From: Bacteroidota bacterium
Lineage (GTDB): Bacteria > Bacteroidota > Ignavibacteria > Kapaibacteriales > UBA2268
Direction: 5' to 3'
Assembly: GCA_029974985.1 (NCBI GenBank)
Contig: JARKQC010000360.1
Coordinates: forward strand, 124,001-188,000
Length of the DNA stretch: 64,000 bases
A program made the translations under genes and the position numbers. The notes below the pieces were generated by a model. The model saw nothing but the letters and a program-made list of their open reading frames with translations, did no database searches and was not told the origin of the DNA. Within the stretch, counting starts at the first letter, position 1. Every line of letters starts with the position of its first letter. Positions 45,116-54,549 of this stretch are shown here, piece after piece.

Positions 45116-46624
45116 TTATTTAGTTTTATTTATAAATCTTTTATTTTTTGATAGATTATTTTCTAAATTTTTTGATATTTTGACAAATGGTAAACCAAGC
45201 AATAAATATACTATCGCTATTAAAATACCCGTACCAATATAGTCAAAATAAGCCGCCGCTAATTGATTATATAGTTTTGTAAGTTCGACTAATGTAATTA
45301 CAGAAACAAGTGATGAATCTTTTAATAAGGATATAAAATCGTTTGTTACTGGCGGCAAGACTATTCGAGTTGCTTGTGGTAAAATTATATATCTTAATGC
45401 TTGCTTTCGGTTTAATCCAAGAGCTAATGCGGCTTCCATCTGTCCACGAGGAACAGAATTAAAACCTGCTCTATAATTTTCAGCTTCGTAAGCGGCATAA
45501 TTAAGCCCTAATCCGAGTATAGCGGCGATATATGGAGAAAGCATTATACCAATAGATGGCAAAGCATAAAAAATGAAAAATAATTGTATCAAAAGAGGTG
45601 TTCCACGCACAAATTCCACATAAATCATTGCTAAGCTCGAAAATGGAAAAGGTGCGTATAGTCTAATTACAACAACTATCAATCCTACGATAATTGCAAG
45701 CAACATTGATAATACAGATATCTGAAGAGTTACTATTGCAGCTTGTGCTATACTTGGTAAAAAAATCAAATATCTAACCATTCTCTCTTCGAGGCTAATT
45801 TCTTTTAATTGAGTTTTTATATAATATTCATATTTATCTTTTTCAATTGGACTTACAGAAACATCTCCGGTCATTTCTGCCATAAGTGGATTCCAAAGAT
45901 TCCATCTTTCGAGTATTTCTCTTAATTTACCATTTGAAATTAATTTTTGTATAGCAACATTTACTTCATTTGTTAATTGAATATCATTTGTTCGCAGAGC
46001 AATCCCATATAAAACTTTTCCAATAGGCTCGCCCGTTAATTTCATATCTGGATTCCAAGAAGCATAGTATAAGGCTATGGGAGCATCCACAAGTGTAGCT
46101 TCAATACGTCCATTTTTTAAATCTTCGAATGCATTGACCTCGCCTTCGTAAGTTAAGGTTGTAATACTAGGCTCTGATTCGAGAATCCTCTCGGCAAGTG
46201 AGCCTTTTAGAGCGCCAACTTTTTTTCCAGCTAAATCGAGCAAGGTTAGATAATCTGGCGAGGAGTTAAGTGTAACGATTTGTTCATAAGTTATATAATA
46301 TGGTTTAGAAAAATTTACAGATAATTTTCTATCTTCGGTGATTTCTAATCCATTTATAGCAAGATCGTAATCGCCACGATATAATCCCGGTATTAAGCCG
46401 TCCCACTGATTTTGAACAAATTTTGGTGTTTTGTTGAGAATTTTTGCTAATTCTTGAGCAAAATCAACTTCAAAACCCATTAGATGATTAGGAGTTAGAG
46501 GGTCTTGAAATATATATGGTGCGTTGCCTTCGGCATCGGCTGCCCAAGTCATATACTGAACACTTTTCGATTGCGAAAAACACGAAAAAATGATAATTAG
46601 CGATATTAAAATTATTTTGTTCAA
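45116..46624 (-). CDS. Amino-acid ABC transporter: fused substrate-binding protein and permease
   Basis: A 502-residue fusion. After a signal sequence, residues about 25-265 form a type 3 periplasmic binding domain (MGFEVDFAQELAKILNK, DLAINGLEITEDRKLSVNFS, DLAGKKVGALKGSLAERIL). A linker and about five membrane segments of a HisM/GlnP-type permease follow (about 285-495). It includes the EAA loop AALALGLNRKQALRYIILPQA, which contacts the ATPase. Such fusions are known for glutamine/polar amino-acid importers, so this is not a frameshift. The ATPase gene overlaps its start by four bases. Uptake of a polar amino acid is likely. Arginine, ornithine or citrulline would fit the neighbourhood but cannot be read from sequence. 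Confidence 0.87.
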   Translation of the reverse strand: MNKIILISLIIIFSCFSQSKSVQYMTWAADAEGNAPYIFQDPLTPNHLMGFEVDFAQELAKILNKTPKFVQNQWDGLIPGLYRGDYDLAINGLEITEDRKLSVNFSKPYYITYEQIVTLNSSPDYLTLLDLAGKKVGALKGSLAERILESEPSITTLTYEGEVNAFEDLKNGRIEATLVDAPIALYYASWNPDMKLTGEPIGKVLYGIALRTNDIQLTNEVNVAIQKLISNGKLREILERWNLWNPLMAEMTGDVSVSPIEKDKYEYYIKTQLKEISLEERMVRYLIFLPSIAQAAIVTLQISVLSMLLAIIVGLIVVVIRLYAPFPFSSLAMIYVEFVRGTPLLIQLFFIFYALPSIGIMLSPYIAAILGLGLNYAAYEAENYRAGFNSVPRGQMEAALALGLNRKQALRYIILPQATRIVLPPVTNDFISLLKDSSLVSVITLVELTKLYNQLAAAYFDYIGTGILIAIVYLLLGLPFVKISKNLENNLSKNKRFINKTK

Positions 46625-47454
46625 CTTAATATTAATTTACTTATATAATCTTTTGTTCTACTTTTTTTGGGATTTGCAAATAAGTCTTTGGGGTTGCCGT
46701 ATTCAACAATTTCACCTTTGTCCATATAGCATACTTTATCAGAAATTGTTTTTGCTAATCCCAATGAATGAGTAACAATGATTTGTGTCATCCCTTCGTT
46801 TTTAAGGCTTCTTGCAATCTCAATAAATTCTAATACTAATTCTGGGTCGAGCGCGGAAGTCGGCTCGTCATAAAGCATAATTTGCGGGTTTACTGCTAAT
46901 GCTCTTGCTATGGCAACGCGCTGAGCCTGACCACCCGACACTAACGCCGAACTTCTATCTTGATATTTATTCATAGCTACTTTTTCGAGTAATTTTTCGC
47001 TTATTGCATAAGCTTCGTCATAAGATTTGAGCAATACTTTTTCAATCGGCAACATTACATTTTCAATAACTGTTAAATGAGGGAATAAATTCAGATTTTG
47101 AAACAAAAATCCTACTTTTTTTCTTATATTATGTACTTTTTTATGTATTTCATCTTTTGTAATATATTGAAGTGAATCTTTAAGAAAATCATCATTTTTT
47201 GATTTACTACTATGGTCATCACCAAGCTTTTGCCCATTAAATTCTTTAGCATCGAGCATAATACCATCAATATTAATTGTGCCATTATTTAAGATATTTA
47301 AGCAATTTAGACAGCGTAAAAATGTAGTTTTACCGCAACCAGACCTGCCTATAATAGAAATCAACTCACCTTTTTCAGCACTAAAATTGATATTTTTTAG
47401 CACATCTTCAGCACCAAAATTTTTTGATAAGTTTTGAGTTGATAAAATTTCCAT
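46621..47454 (-). CDS. Amino-acid ABC transporter ATP-binding protein
   Basis: A 277-residue GlnQ/HisP-type ATPase partnering the fused permease, whose gene start it overlaps by four bases. Walker A is IIGRSGCGKTT. The signature region, here VSGGQAQRVAIARAL, is followed by MLYDEPTSALDPELV (Walker B) and IIVTHSLGLAKTI (H loop). An insert of about 35 residues with many Lys and Asp (around 72-105, DAKEFNGQKLGDDHSSKSK) precedes the Q loop (FLFQNLNLFPHLTVIENV) and is longer than in E. coli GlnQ. On the minus strand TATATTTG (47518-47525), 64 bases before the ATG, is a candidate -7 element for the two-gene operon. Confidence 0.9.
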   Translation of the reverse strand: MEILSTQNLSKNFGAEDVLKNINFSAEKGELISIIGRSGCGKTTFLRCLNCLNILNNGTINIDGIMLDAKEFNGQKLGDDHSSKSKNDDFLKDSLQYITKDEIHKKVHNIRKKVGFLFQNLNLFPHLTVIENVMLPIEKVLLKSYDEAYAISEKLLEKVAMNKYQDRSSALVSGGQAQRVAIARALAVNPQIMLYDEPTSALDPELVLEFIEIARSLKNEGMTQIIVTHSLGLAKTISDKVCYMDKGEIVEYGNPKDLFANPKKSRTKDYISKLILS

Positions 47455-47599
47455 TCAGCAAGTAACCTTAAATAAATCTTCGTAATTGTCTAAATAATAA
47501 TACGCTTTTAGAAGTTACAAATATAATTATTATAATTAATTTATATCTATTAAAAAATTATTCAATTAAAAAATTGATAAATTTTGTGGATTGTTTTTT

Positions 47600-48841
47600 T
47601 TAAACTTTTTTAACTTTTCTTCTTATTAATAAAGATACTGCAAATAATAGAATGCTCGATATGATAAATGTAATATCAAAACCGAACCACGAAGCAACAA
47701 AACCACAAGTAGAATATCCCAATAATTGACCGACTAAATTCGCACTCGAGGCAATTCCCATCACTCCACCTTTATTATCAAGTGGAGTTAAGCGATTTAG
47801 CCCTGTATAAAGCGATGGTAATACAGCCGCGAAAAATATTCCAGAAATTGTTCTAATTGGATATAAATATATATAATTGGGTACAATGGTATGCAAAAGC
47901 ATCATTAAACCAATAATTAAATTGGAGATTCTAACAGTTTTTTTATAATCTTTTTTGTCGTTTCGCTTCCCCCAATAAGGAGCAAATATCACACTCATAA
48001 TTCCAATTATTGCAATAAGTGAGCCAGTTATTGTAGACAAATATTGGGCAGGTGCGTGTAATATTTCGATAAAAAAAGGAAATATTGGGCTTGTATAATT
48101 TATTCCCGCTTGTGATAATATTATTAATAATAGAATAAAACGTATTTCTTTATTATTAACGGCATATTTAAAGTTATTGATAATAGAAAATTCAGTAATT
48201 TTAGCATCTTTATTTTTCAGTTCTTTAACAAAAAATATTATTAAAATTGCTGAAATAAATGTAAGAAAGCTAACAAGATAAAAAACGCTTCTAATTCCAG
48301 TAATATCAGATATAATTCCGCCAGCGAATGGTCCGACGATATTTCCAGCAGATAACGAGCTTTGTAAAATTCCAATAGCATAACCCGACTTTTCAGAGGG
48401 TGTATTAGCTGATACAAATGCAAGTGCAGCGGCAATCATTCCACTAATAGCACCTTGTAAAACACGTAAAGCAAAAAGCTGATAAACATTTTGAGAAAAT
48501 CCCATAAGTAAAACAGCAAGCGACAAGCCGAATAAAGCTCGTACAAGCATTTGTTTTCTACCATATTTATCTCCAAGAACGCCCCATAATGGAGTTGCAA
48601 TAATTGATAAAAAATAAGGACCAGCAAATATTAATCCGCTCCATACGCTTGCTTCGGCTTGATTTGTGATACCAAGTTCTTTTACAAAAATTGGCATAAA
48701 TGGTATGACTGAACTCATACCAACCATTGTAAGAAATTGAGCTATACTAATAATTATTAGATTTCGCTTCCAATTAATGCTTTTTGAAGAAGTTTTTTTA
48801 TCGCTAATTAAAGAATTATTATGTTCTTCTTCTGATAACAT
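47600..48841 (-). CDS. MFS-family transporter, probably drug efflux
   Basis: A 413-residue inner-membrane protein with about twelve hydrophobic segments. The loop between segments 2 and 3 holds the MFS signature WGVLGDKYGRKQMLVRAL, and its second copy GKRNDKKDYKKTVRIS lies near the middle. SGYAIGILQSSLSAGNIVGPFAGG is the motif C of drug:proton antiporters, which suggests efflux. Segment order and length fit the TetA/multidrug subfamily. It begins one base after the GT2 gene stop, so the two are likely co-transcribed. The substrate is unknown. A role in the glycosylation module is possible but unsupported. Confidence 0.87.
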   Translation of the reverse strand: MLSEEEHNNSLISDKKTSSKSINWKRNLIIISIAQFLTMVGMSSVIPFMPIFVKELGITNQAEASVWSGLIFAGPYFLSIIATPLWGVLGDKYGRKQMLVRALFGLSLAVLLMGFSQNVYQLFALRVLQGAISGMIAAALAFVSANTPSEKSGYAIGILQSSLSAGNIVGPFAGGIISDITGIRSVFYLVSFLTFISAILIIFFVKELKNKDAKITEFSIINNFKYAVNNKEIRFILLLIILSQAGINYTSPIFPFFIEILHAPAQYLSTITGSLIAIIGIMSVIFAPYWGKRNDKKDYKKTVRISNLIIGLMMLLHTIVPNYIYLYPIRTISGIFFAAVLPSLYTGLNRLTPLDNKGGVMGIASSANLVGQLLGYSTCGFVASWFGFDITFIISSILLFAVSLLIRRKVKKV

Positions 48842-48842
48842 T

Positions 48843-49541
48843 TTATTTATGCAAATTTCTAATTTTAATAATTTCGGACAACATTTTTATTGAGTCTTTA
48901 ATAGGGTGGACTTTACTACGATCGTCGTTATACCATTCGACGGGGATTTCTTTAATTTTCAAATTTGCTAATTTGGCTAAATAAATAATCTCTACATCGA
49001 ATCCAAAACCATTAATAATTTGTTTACTAAAAATTATTTCACTTGCTTGTTTTGTAAATCCTTTAAATCCGCATTGAGTATCGCTAATACCTTTTACAAC
49101 GAGTAACTGCACGAGTTTATTAAACGTTTTTCCCATAAATTCACGATAAAAAGGCTGATGAACTTTTATCATTGAACTATCGAGAGCTCTACTACCAATG
49201 CAAACATCGTATCCATTTTCTAAATATTTTAATAATTTTGGTATTTCATAAACGGGGGTAGATAAATCAGCATCAGAAAAAATGATATATTTACCTTGTG
49301 CGGCAAGCATTCCCGTACGAACAGCGGCGCCTTTTCCTTGATTTTGAACTAATTTAATATATTTAACATTAGGAAAATTTTTCATTACAATTTGAGTATT
49401 ATCTTTTGAGCCGTCATCAACGACTATAATTTCAAATTCAAAGTTTTGTTTTCCGAAATAATCAAATACTTTGTTAATTGTCTGAGAAATACGTAATTCT
49501 TCATTATAAGCGGGAATTACAAAGGAAATATAAATACTCAT
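48843..49541 (-). CDS. GT2 glycosyltransferase, polyprenyl/dolichyl-phosphate glycosyl-donor synthase-like
   Basis: A 232-residue GT-A glycosyltransferase. FVIPAYNEELRISQTINKVF, IIVVDDGSKDNTQ and FSDADLSTPVYEIPKLL (metal-binding DxD) are conserved. GSRALDSS, HQPFYREFMGKTFNKLVQL and DTQCGFKGF place it near Alg5-like dolichyl-phosphate glucosyltransferases. These load a sugar onto a polyprenyl-phosphate. It has no C-terminal membrane pair, so it is probably peripheral to the cytoplasmic membrane. It lies downstream of the DUF2723 gene, a possible user of its lipid-linked sugar product, and one base before the MFS gene. A terminator hairpin separates it from DUF2723. Confidence 0.85.
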   Translation of the reverse strand: MSIYISFVIPAYNEELRISQTINKVFDYFGKQNFEFEIIVVDDGSKDNTQIVMKNFPNVKYIKLVQNQGKGAAVRTGMLAAQGKYIIFSDADLSTPVYEIPKLLKYLENGYDVCIGSRALDSSMIKVHQPFYREFMGKTFNKLVQLLVVKGISDTQCGFKGFTKQASEIIFSKQIINGFGFDVEIIYLAKLANLKIKEIPVEWYNDDRSKVHPIKDSIKMLSEIIKIRNLHK

Positions 49542-49571
49542 TAAATAAAAAATTAATTTTTTTAAAAAATC

Positions 49572-49628
49572 ATTTCAAGTGTTTACACAATTTTTATAAA
49601 TATAATTTCTAATGTAAACACTTGAAAT
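49572..49628 (-). terminator. Large inverted repeat, terminator of the DUF2723 gene
   Basis: Perfect 16-bp arms ATTTCAAGTGTTTACA (49572-49587) and TGTAAACACTTGAAAT (49613-49628) enclose a 25-base AT-rich loop. On the minus strand a T-rich tract follows directly. Confidence 0.8.
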
Positions 49629-49663
49629 ATAGTAATTAAAATAAAACAAAAATAAATTACATA

Positions 49664-52600
49664 TTAATTATCTAATAATAATAAGTTGTTTAGTTCACTT
49701 GGGTCATCAATTAAATTTCTCAAATGTCCTGCTAAATAGCTTAAAACAACATTTTTATACTCTTTATTAGAATTTTTATACTCTTTAAATAATTCAAGAG
49801 CAACTTTTTTAGCACTCTCCTTTCCGCCTTTCTTTTGAGCTTCGTCAATTTTGAAATCGCAAATCATACTTTCTGTGTCGCCAATTCTTTGCAGAAGTTG
49901 GTTTGCTTCGCTACTTTGTTTACCACCAAATGTAGTAAGTATTTGCAATGAAAATGCTTTTAATCTTTCAGCTGTTTCGATAGCGTTCCGATAATCATCT
50001 TTTAAGGCGTATAATGATGCGGCAACTGTATATGGTCCTGCTCTACGAGAAATAGCTTCATAATAAGCATATTCAGGTGCAAGGCTTGGATTATTGATTA
50101 ACTCTTCCGAAGATTTTATTGCCATATCTGCAAATTTGAAAGATTTTTCTATCGCTCCTGCATCATAGTATAAGTTTGCAATGCGATATTCCATATCAAA
50201 GGATAGTGGGAATTGCGCAACAGAAATCATTTCATTCATTTTATCGAGAATTGCAACAGCTTTTGAACTATCTTTTTCAACTCTAAGCATATTAGAAGAG
50301 TACATTTGATATAAAGAGCGATATGTGGACATCAAGCGTCTTGCTACTTCATCATAATAAACTTTTCTATTATTTAAATTACGGAATTTGAATGCGTATT
50401 TTGGAGTTTTGCTATAATAATCAGAATTATCGGGATTCATTAAGCATTGCTCGAATATATCCGAATCAATAGTTTCTGTTCTTGCAGAATTTTCTTGTGG
50501 TACAGGGCATATTCTCATAGCCATACCTTCGTAACGGAAAAATTTTTCAAGTCCAGCAAAAGCATCAGGTCCAACAGTATTAGAAAAATATACTGGTCGT
50601 TCAAATTTTGTTTGTTTTAAAATATCAAGAATAAGTTTATCTTGAACTCTCATCAAATACATTGTTTTATTATTCTGACTTCCATATTCTTTGCCAACGA
50701 AAGTAAATCTCATATTACCATCGGCAAGTATAGCAGGGTCATCTGTATATTTTTCTAAAATTTCTTTTCTAACGGGAATAACTATGTTTTGTGCTTCTGT
50801 AAAATCATAAGATAAAGCATTGTCATCATTTTCGTCAGTTTTTAAAGTTTTATCATCAAAACTTAATGGAATTTTATTTGCTCCCCAAGGCTCGCGATTT
50901 TTTAGTTGGTCAACATACCATAAAGTGTTTCCTAAACTAAGGTTAGCGACTCTTACATCACGTCTAACTCCCGCAACATCTTGTAAATACCAAAGTGGGA
51001 ATGTATCGTTATCGCCATTTGTGAATAAAATAGCATTTTCCTCAACACTTTGTAAGATATTATAAGCATAATCAAATGGTAAATAATTGCCAGCTCTACT
51101 ATGAATTTTCCAGCCACCATAAGCCATATTCAAAGGCACGAGAATAAAAGAAGCAACAAATACACTAATTGCAACTGCGACTGAAATTCTCTTTTTATTT
51201 ATCCAATCCATTATACTAAATGTACCGAGACCAATCCAAACTGTCCATACTAAAAAAGAGCCTACATAGAAATAATCACGCTCTCGAGGTTGTGGGTCTT
51301 GTTGGTTTTGTTGAATAGCGGCAAGCACTCCCATTGTAAGGAACATTGCAAGATATGCCATTGCCATTTTTGGGTCTTTATAAAAATGAAACACAAAACC
51401 AAATAATCCAAATAATAATGGCAGAGCATAAAATTGAATAGGAAAATACTGAGCATAACCAGACTTATAATTCAAAACATCTGAGTCTTTTGATTTGGCA
51501 AACCATACAGTACCAGCATCTTGTGCATCGCTTGCTCTTCCAATAAAATTCCAAGCAAAATATCTAAAATACATATGATTCATTTGATATTTTATCAAAT
51601 AATTTATTTCGCCAGAGCTGTTAATTTCAGTAAATTCTTGTGTCGCAGTATATGAGCCATCTTTTCTTCTTGCTTCTCCACGAGTAGGTGGATACCAAGG
51701 TCCATAGATGTAATTTCCGTCTTTATCTTTTGATACATAATTTTGAATAAAATAATCATCTGTTTGATATCTACGGGGCCAAAATGGTGCGTCTCCATAT
51801 TGCTCACGACCGAGATAAGATGCTAATTTGGAAAAATCTTTTGGTTCGTTTTCATTCATTGGTGGATTTGAATTAGCACGTAAAAGAATTTGTGTATATG
51901 TAGTATAGCCAAGAATAACAAGTAAAAATGCGGCTGTAGAAAGAGCTAAAATATTCTTTTTACTTTTTATAGCTTTCCAAAATCCAAAGATAGCTAATAA
52001 TATAGTAGCAATTGCGACAATTTGTAAGAACATAGAATTTTCTAATGCGTATTCGCGAGTTAAGGAATCACGACTTGGTGAATGCCCCGCAAGAAAAGCT
52101 GGAACCCATTTAACTATAATTGGATATACAAGGAAAAATATAAATACTGCAATAGCGCCCATTATAAAAAATGATTTCCAAGTAAACTTATATTTACGGA
52201 AATAAACAATAAGAACGATTGAAAATACAGTTAAAATCGAAAGTAAATGAACTCCCGTAGATAGCCCTATTAAATAAGCAATTATTAATAGATATTTTTC
52301 ATGACCTGGTTCGTCTGCTTTTTCGTTCCATTTCATTATTAACCAAATAATTAAAGCAACGAATGTAAGTGAAGTAGCATAAACTTCGGACTCTACGCTA
52401 TTAAACCACATTGTATCACTAAATGTTAATGCAGCCGCGGCAACTAATCCCGATAGATAAATGCTAAGACCTTCCCCAGTATCTTTAGGAGTCCCCCTAA
52501 AATTTTCTAATACTTTTACTGTTATTAAATATGTAAATAAAACACTAAATGCCGCAGATATAGCAGCTGCAATATTTACTCTCCAACCAAGATCGCCAAA

Positions 52601-52804
52601 AGGAATAATTATTTGAAAAACTTTTCCTATCATTAAAAATAATGGCGCGCCCGGTGGGTGAGGCACTTGTTGCCAAGTTGCAGCAGCAGTAAACTCACCG
52701 CAATCCCAAAAAGGCACTGATGGTTGAACTGTCATAATATAGGTTACTGCAGCGATTAAAAATGAGAGCAATCCGAATAACCTATGCAATGTTTTGTTAT
52801 CCAT
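49664..52804 (-). CDS. DUF2723 polytopic membrane protein, GT-C glycosyltransferase candidate
   Basis: A 1046-residue protein. About a dozen membrane segments fill residues 10-570, with the family N-terminus SVPFWDCGEFTAAATWQQVPHPPGAPLF containing the Asp/Glu pair expected for GT-C catalysis in its first periplasmic loop. DUF2723 enzymes of Bacteroidota are related to protein O-mannosyltransferases. The roughly 470-residue C-terminal part is soluble. It contains NGDNDTFPLWYLQDVAGVRRDVRVANLSL and then TPR-like helical repeats (about 850-1000). The protein would transfer a sugar from a lipid carrier to exported proteins. It lies upstream of the GT2 gene and has its own strong terminator. Confidence 0.88.
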   Translation of the reverse strand: MDNKTLHRLFGLLSFLIAAVTYIMTVQPSVPFWDCGEFTAAATWQQVPHPPGAPLFLMIGKVFQIIIPFGDLGWRVNIAAAISAAFSVLFTYLITVKVLENFRGTPKDTGEGLSIYLSGLVAAAALTFSDTMWFNSVESEVYATSLTFVALIIWLIMKWNEKADEPGHEKYLLIIAYLIGLSTGVHLLSILTVFSIVLIVYFRKYKFTWKSFFIMGAIAVFIFFLVYPIIVKWVPAFLAGHSPSRDSLTREYALENSMFLQIVAIATILLAIFGFWKAIKSKKNILALSTAAFLLVILGYTTYTQILLRANSNPPMNENEPKDFSKLASYLGREQYGDAPFWPRRYQTDDYFIQNYVSKDKDGNYIYGPWYPPTRGEARRKDGSYTATQEFTEINSSGEINYLIKYQMNHMYFRYFAWNFIGRASDAQDAGTVWFAKSKDSDVLNYKSGYAQYFPIQFYALPLLFGLFGFVFHFYKDPKMAMAYLAMFLTMGVLAAIQQNQQDPQPRERDYFYVGSFLVWTVWIGLGTFSIMDWINKKRISVAVAISVFVASFILVPLNMAYGGWKIHSRAGNYLPFDYAYNILQSVEENAILFTNGDNDTFPLWYLQDVAGVRRDVRVANLSLGNTLWYVDQLKNREPWGANKIPLSFDDKTLKTDENDDNALSYDFTEAQNIVIPVRKEILEKYTDDPAILADGNMRFTFVGKEYGSQNNKTMYLMRVQDKLILDILKQTKFERPVYFSNTVGPDAFAGLEKFFRYEGMAMRICPVPQENSARTETIDSDIFEQCLMNPDNSDYYSKTPKYAFKFRNLNNRKVYYDEVARRLMSTYRSLYQMYSSNMLRVEKDSSKAVAILDKMNEMISVAQFPLSFDMEYRIANLYYDAGAIEKSFKFADMAIKSSEELINNPSLAPEYAYYEAISRRAGPYTVAASLYALKDDYRNAIETAERLKAFSLQILTTFGGKQSSEANQLLQRIGDTESMICDFKIDEAQKKGGKESAKKVALELFKEYKNSNKEYKNVVLSYLAGHLRNLIDDPSELNNLLLLDN

Positions 52805-52975
52805 ATAATTTCCGTTTATAAATTAAAATATAAATTTTTCTTTTGTAATAAAATTAATCTGTTAAAATAATAATAATTTAGCACATATTAAAGAATTTTC
52901 AAATTTTTATATTTATATTTGTATCTGAATTATGTTTGTATTTTGCTAAAAAATAACTTAATTAAAGACAATTTT

Positions 52976-54070
52976 ATGCACTTTTTATTTGGAGCAGGCG
53001 GCACAGGCGGACATCTTTATCCAGCGTTAGCCGTCGCAGAAGCATTAAGGAAAATAGATAAAAATTTCAAAATTACATTTACAGGTAGATTAGATAAAAT
53101 CGAGGGAGTAAAAGTAAAGGAATTTGGATTTGATTTTTTGCCTATTGATATAAGACCAATTAGTTTTTCACAAGGTTTTAGTGCGATTAAAAATTTAGTT
53201 CGCTTTTATAGTGCTATTCGTAAAATTACAAAATTTATTAAAACAAATAATTGCAACGCTGTTATTGTAGGCGGAGCTTATATTAGTATTCCACCCGGAA
53301 TATCAGCTATTAGAAATAAAATTCCGCTTTTTTTGATGGAGTCAAACGTTAATCCGGGTAAGGCTATTTCATTATTAACTGCACGCTCAAAAGCAATTTT
53401 TACTTCTTTTCAAAATAGTTATGAATATTTTCCAGATAAATTTCAGAATAAAATTTATTTTGCAGGCAACCCTTTAAGAAGTAGCTTCGATAATAAAATT
53501 AATCAAAATGATGCAAAGATTAAACTCGGTTTCTCACCTGTTGAACCGCTAATTTTAGTGTTTGGGGGAAGTCTTGGGGCGGAATCAATAAATAATTTTA
53601 TTACTAATAATTATGAAAAGTTTGCAGAAAAATCAATAAATATCGCTTGGCAAACGGGGCTTGGCAAAAATCTTTCGATAAATTTACCCTCTGGAATTAA
53701 AATATATTCTTTTATTGATGATATGGCAAGTTTTTACGCGGCTGCCGATTTAGTAATTTCAAGGTCGGGAGCCTCGACTATATCGGAGTTATCAATATGT
53801 AAAAAACCCTCGATATTAATTCCATATCCATCTGCCTCGAATAATGAACAGCTTCGTAATGCAGAAACTTTAGAGAAAAAAAATGCGGCAATATGCGTTT
53901 TAGACAAAGATATACATTCAAATCTATTTAATATCGTTATTAATACTATATTTGATACAAATAAATTATTAGAATTATCTGAGAATATTTCTCAATTTGC
54001 TATGCCGGGTGCCGCTCAAATAATAGCAAATAAAATTTTAGAGAATATTAATTATGAATCAAGAAAATGA
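52976..54070 (+). CDS. murG: UDP-N-acetylglucosamine--lipid I transferase
   Basis: This peripheral membrane enzyme converts lipid I to lipid II in peptidoglycan synthesis. The ATG at 52976 is preferred over upstream in-frame starts because the protein then begins MHFLFGAGGTGGHLYPALAVAEAL with the canonical first glycine loop. It has 364 residues, normal for MurG. GGAYISIPPGISA, LVFGGSLGAESINNF, YSFIDDMASFYAAADLVISRSGASTISEL and PYPSASNNEQLRNA complete the GT28 signature. TATATTTG at 52914-52921 is a candidate -7 element. It leads an operon with a PH-domain membrane gene, overlapping 17 bases, and a small exported protein gene. No mur or fts cluster surrounds it, unlike the usual dcw arrangement. 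Confidence 0.94.
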   Translation: MHFLFGAGGTGGHLYPALAVAEALRKIDKNFKITFTGRLDKIEGVKVKEFGFDFLPIDIRPISFSQGFSAIKNLVRFYSAIRKITKFIKTNNCNAVIVGGAYISIPPGISAIRNKIPLFLMESNVNPGKAISLLTARSKAIFTSFQNSYEYFPDKFQNKIYFAGNPLRSSFDNKINQNDAKIKLGFSPVEPLILVFGGSLGAESINNFITNNYEKFAEKSINIAWQTGLGKNLSINLPSGIKIYSFIDDMASFYAAADLVISRSGASTISELSICKKPSILIPYPSASNNEQLRNAETLEKKNAAICVLDKDIHSNLFNIVINTIFDTNKLLELSENISQFAMPGAAQIIANKILENINYESRK

Positions 54071-54542
54071 TGATAATAATGTAGTTGAATTTACTCAAAC
54101 GATTGAATTTTATTGGCGTTCAATAGCTGTATATTCGATTATTTTATTTGTATATATGCTTGTTTTTGGTACTATTTCAAAAGGTACATTTGCAATAAAT
54201 GCTTTTAATCCCGTAGTGATTTTAATGATGATGATTATTGTTGGTACTGCAATTTCAATGTTGTACCGTATTTCGAGAAAAAGAGCTATAATTATCGGTC
54301 GAGATTATATTATTTTTAAAAGTAGATTTAAAGAAAAAAAATATTATCTAAAAGATATTATAAATATATATTTTACCAAAGAAAAGATATTTAAAGGCGC
54401 AAGAAAATTAAATATTGTAAAAATTAAAATTAAACAAAGAAAATTAATGGTTAAGATTAGACCTTCGACTTTCGATGATGATTTATTACTTTTAAAAATG
54501 CTTAAAGATTTTGCTATTAAATTACAAAACTTAAAAAATTAA
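54054..54542 (+). CDS. Membrane protein with bacterial PH-like domain
   Basis: A 162-residue protein with two membrane helices (about residues 20-40 and 52-72), followed by a beta-rich domain to the C-terminus (YRISRKRAIIIGRDYIIFKSRFKEKKYYLKDIINIYF). This recalls bacterial PH (YdbT/bPH2) domains that sit on the cytoplasmic face. It starts inside the murG coding sequence, 17 bases before its stop, so it is translated from the same message. Function is unknown. A scaffold or regulatory role near the envelope is a guess from fold and context. Confidence 0.7.
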   Translation: MNQENDDNNVVEFTQTIEFYWRSIAVYSIILFVYMLVFGTISKGTFAINAFNPVVILMMMIIVGTAISMLYRISRKRAIIIGRDYIIFKSRFKEKKYYLKDIINIYFTKEKIFKGARKLNIVKIKIKQRKLMVKIRPSTFDDDLLLLKMLKDFAIKLQNLKN

Positions 54543-54549
54543 TTATTTT

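Noticed and set aside
45116-46624. Possible frameshift or assembly fusion joining a binding protein to a permease
   Set aside because: Fused binding-protein/permease chains are a known architecture of amino-acid ABC importers, and the reading frame runs through cleanly.
49572-49628. 16-bp perfect inverted repeat as a transposon end or operator
   Set aside because: It lies directly behind a long gene and ahead of a T-rich tract on that strand, and similar stems follow other genes in this window, so a terminator explains it.
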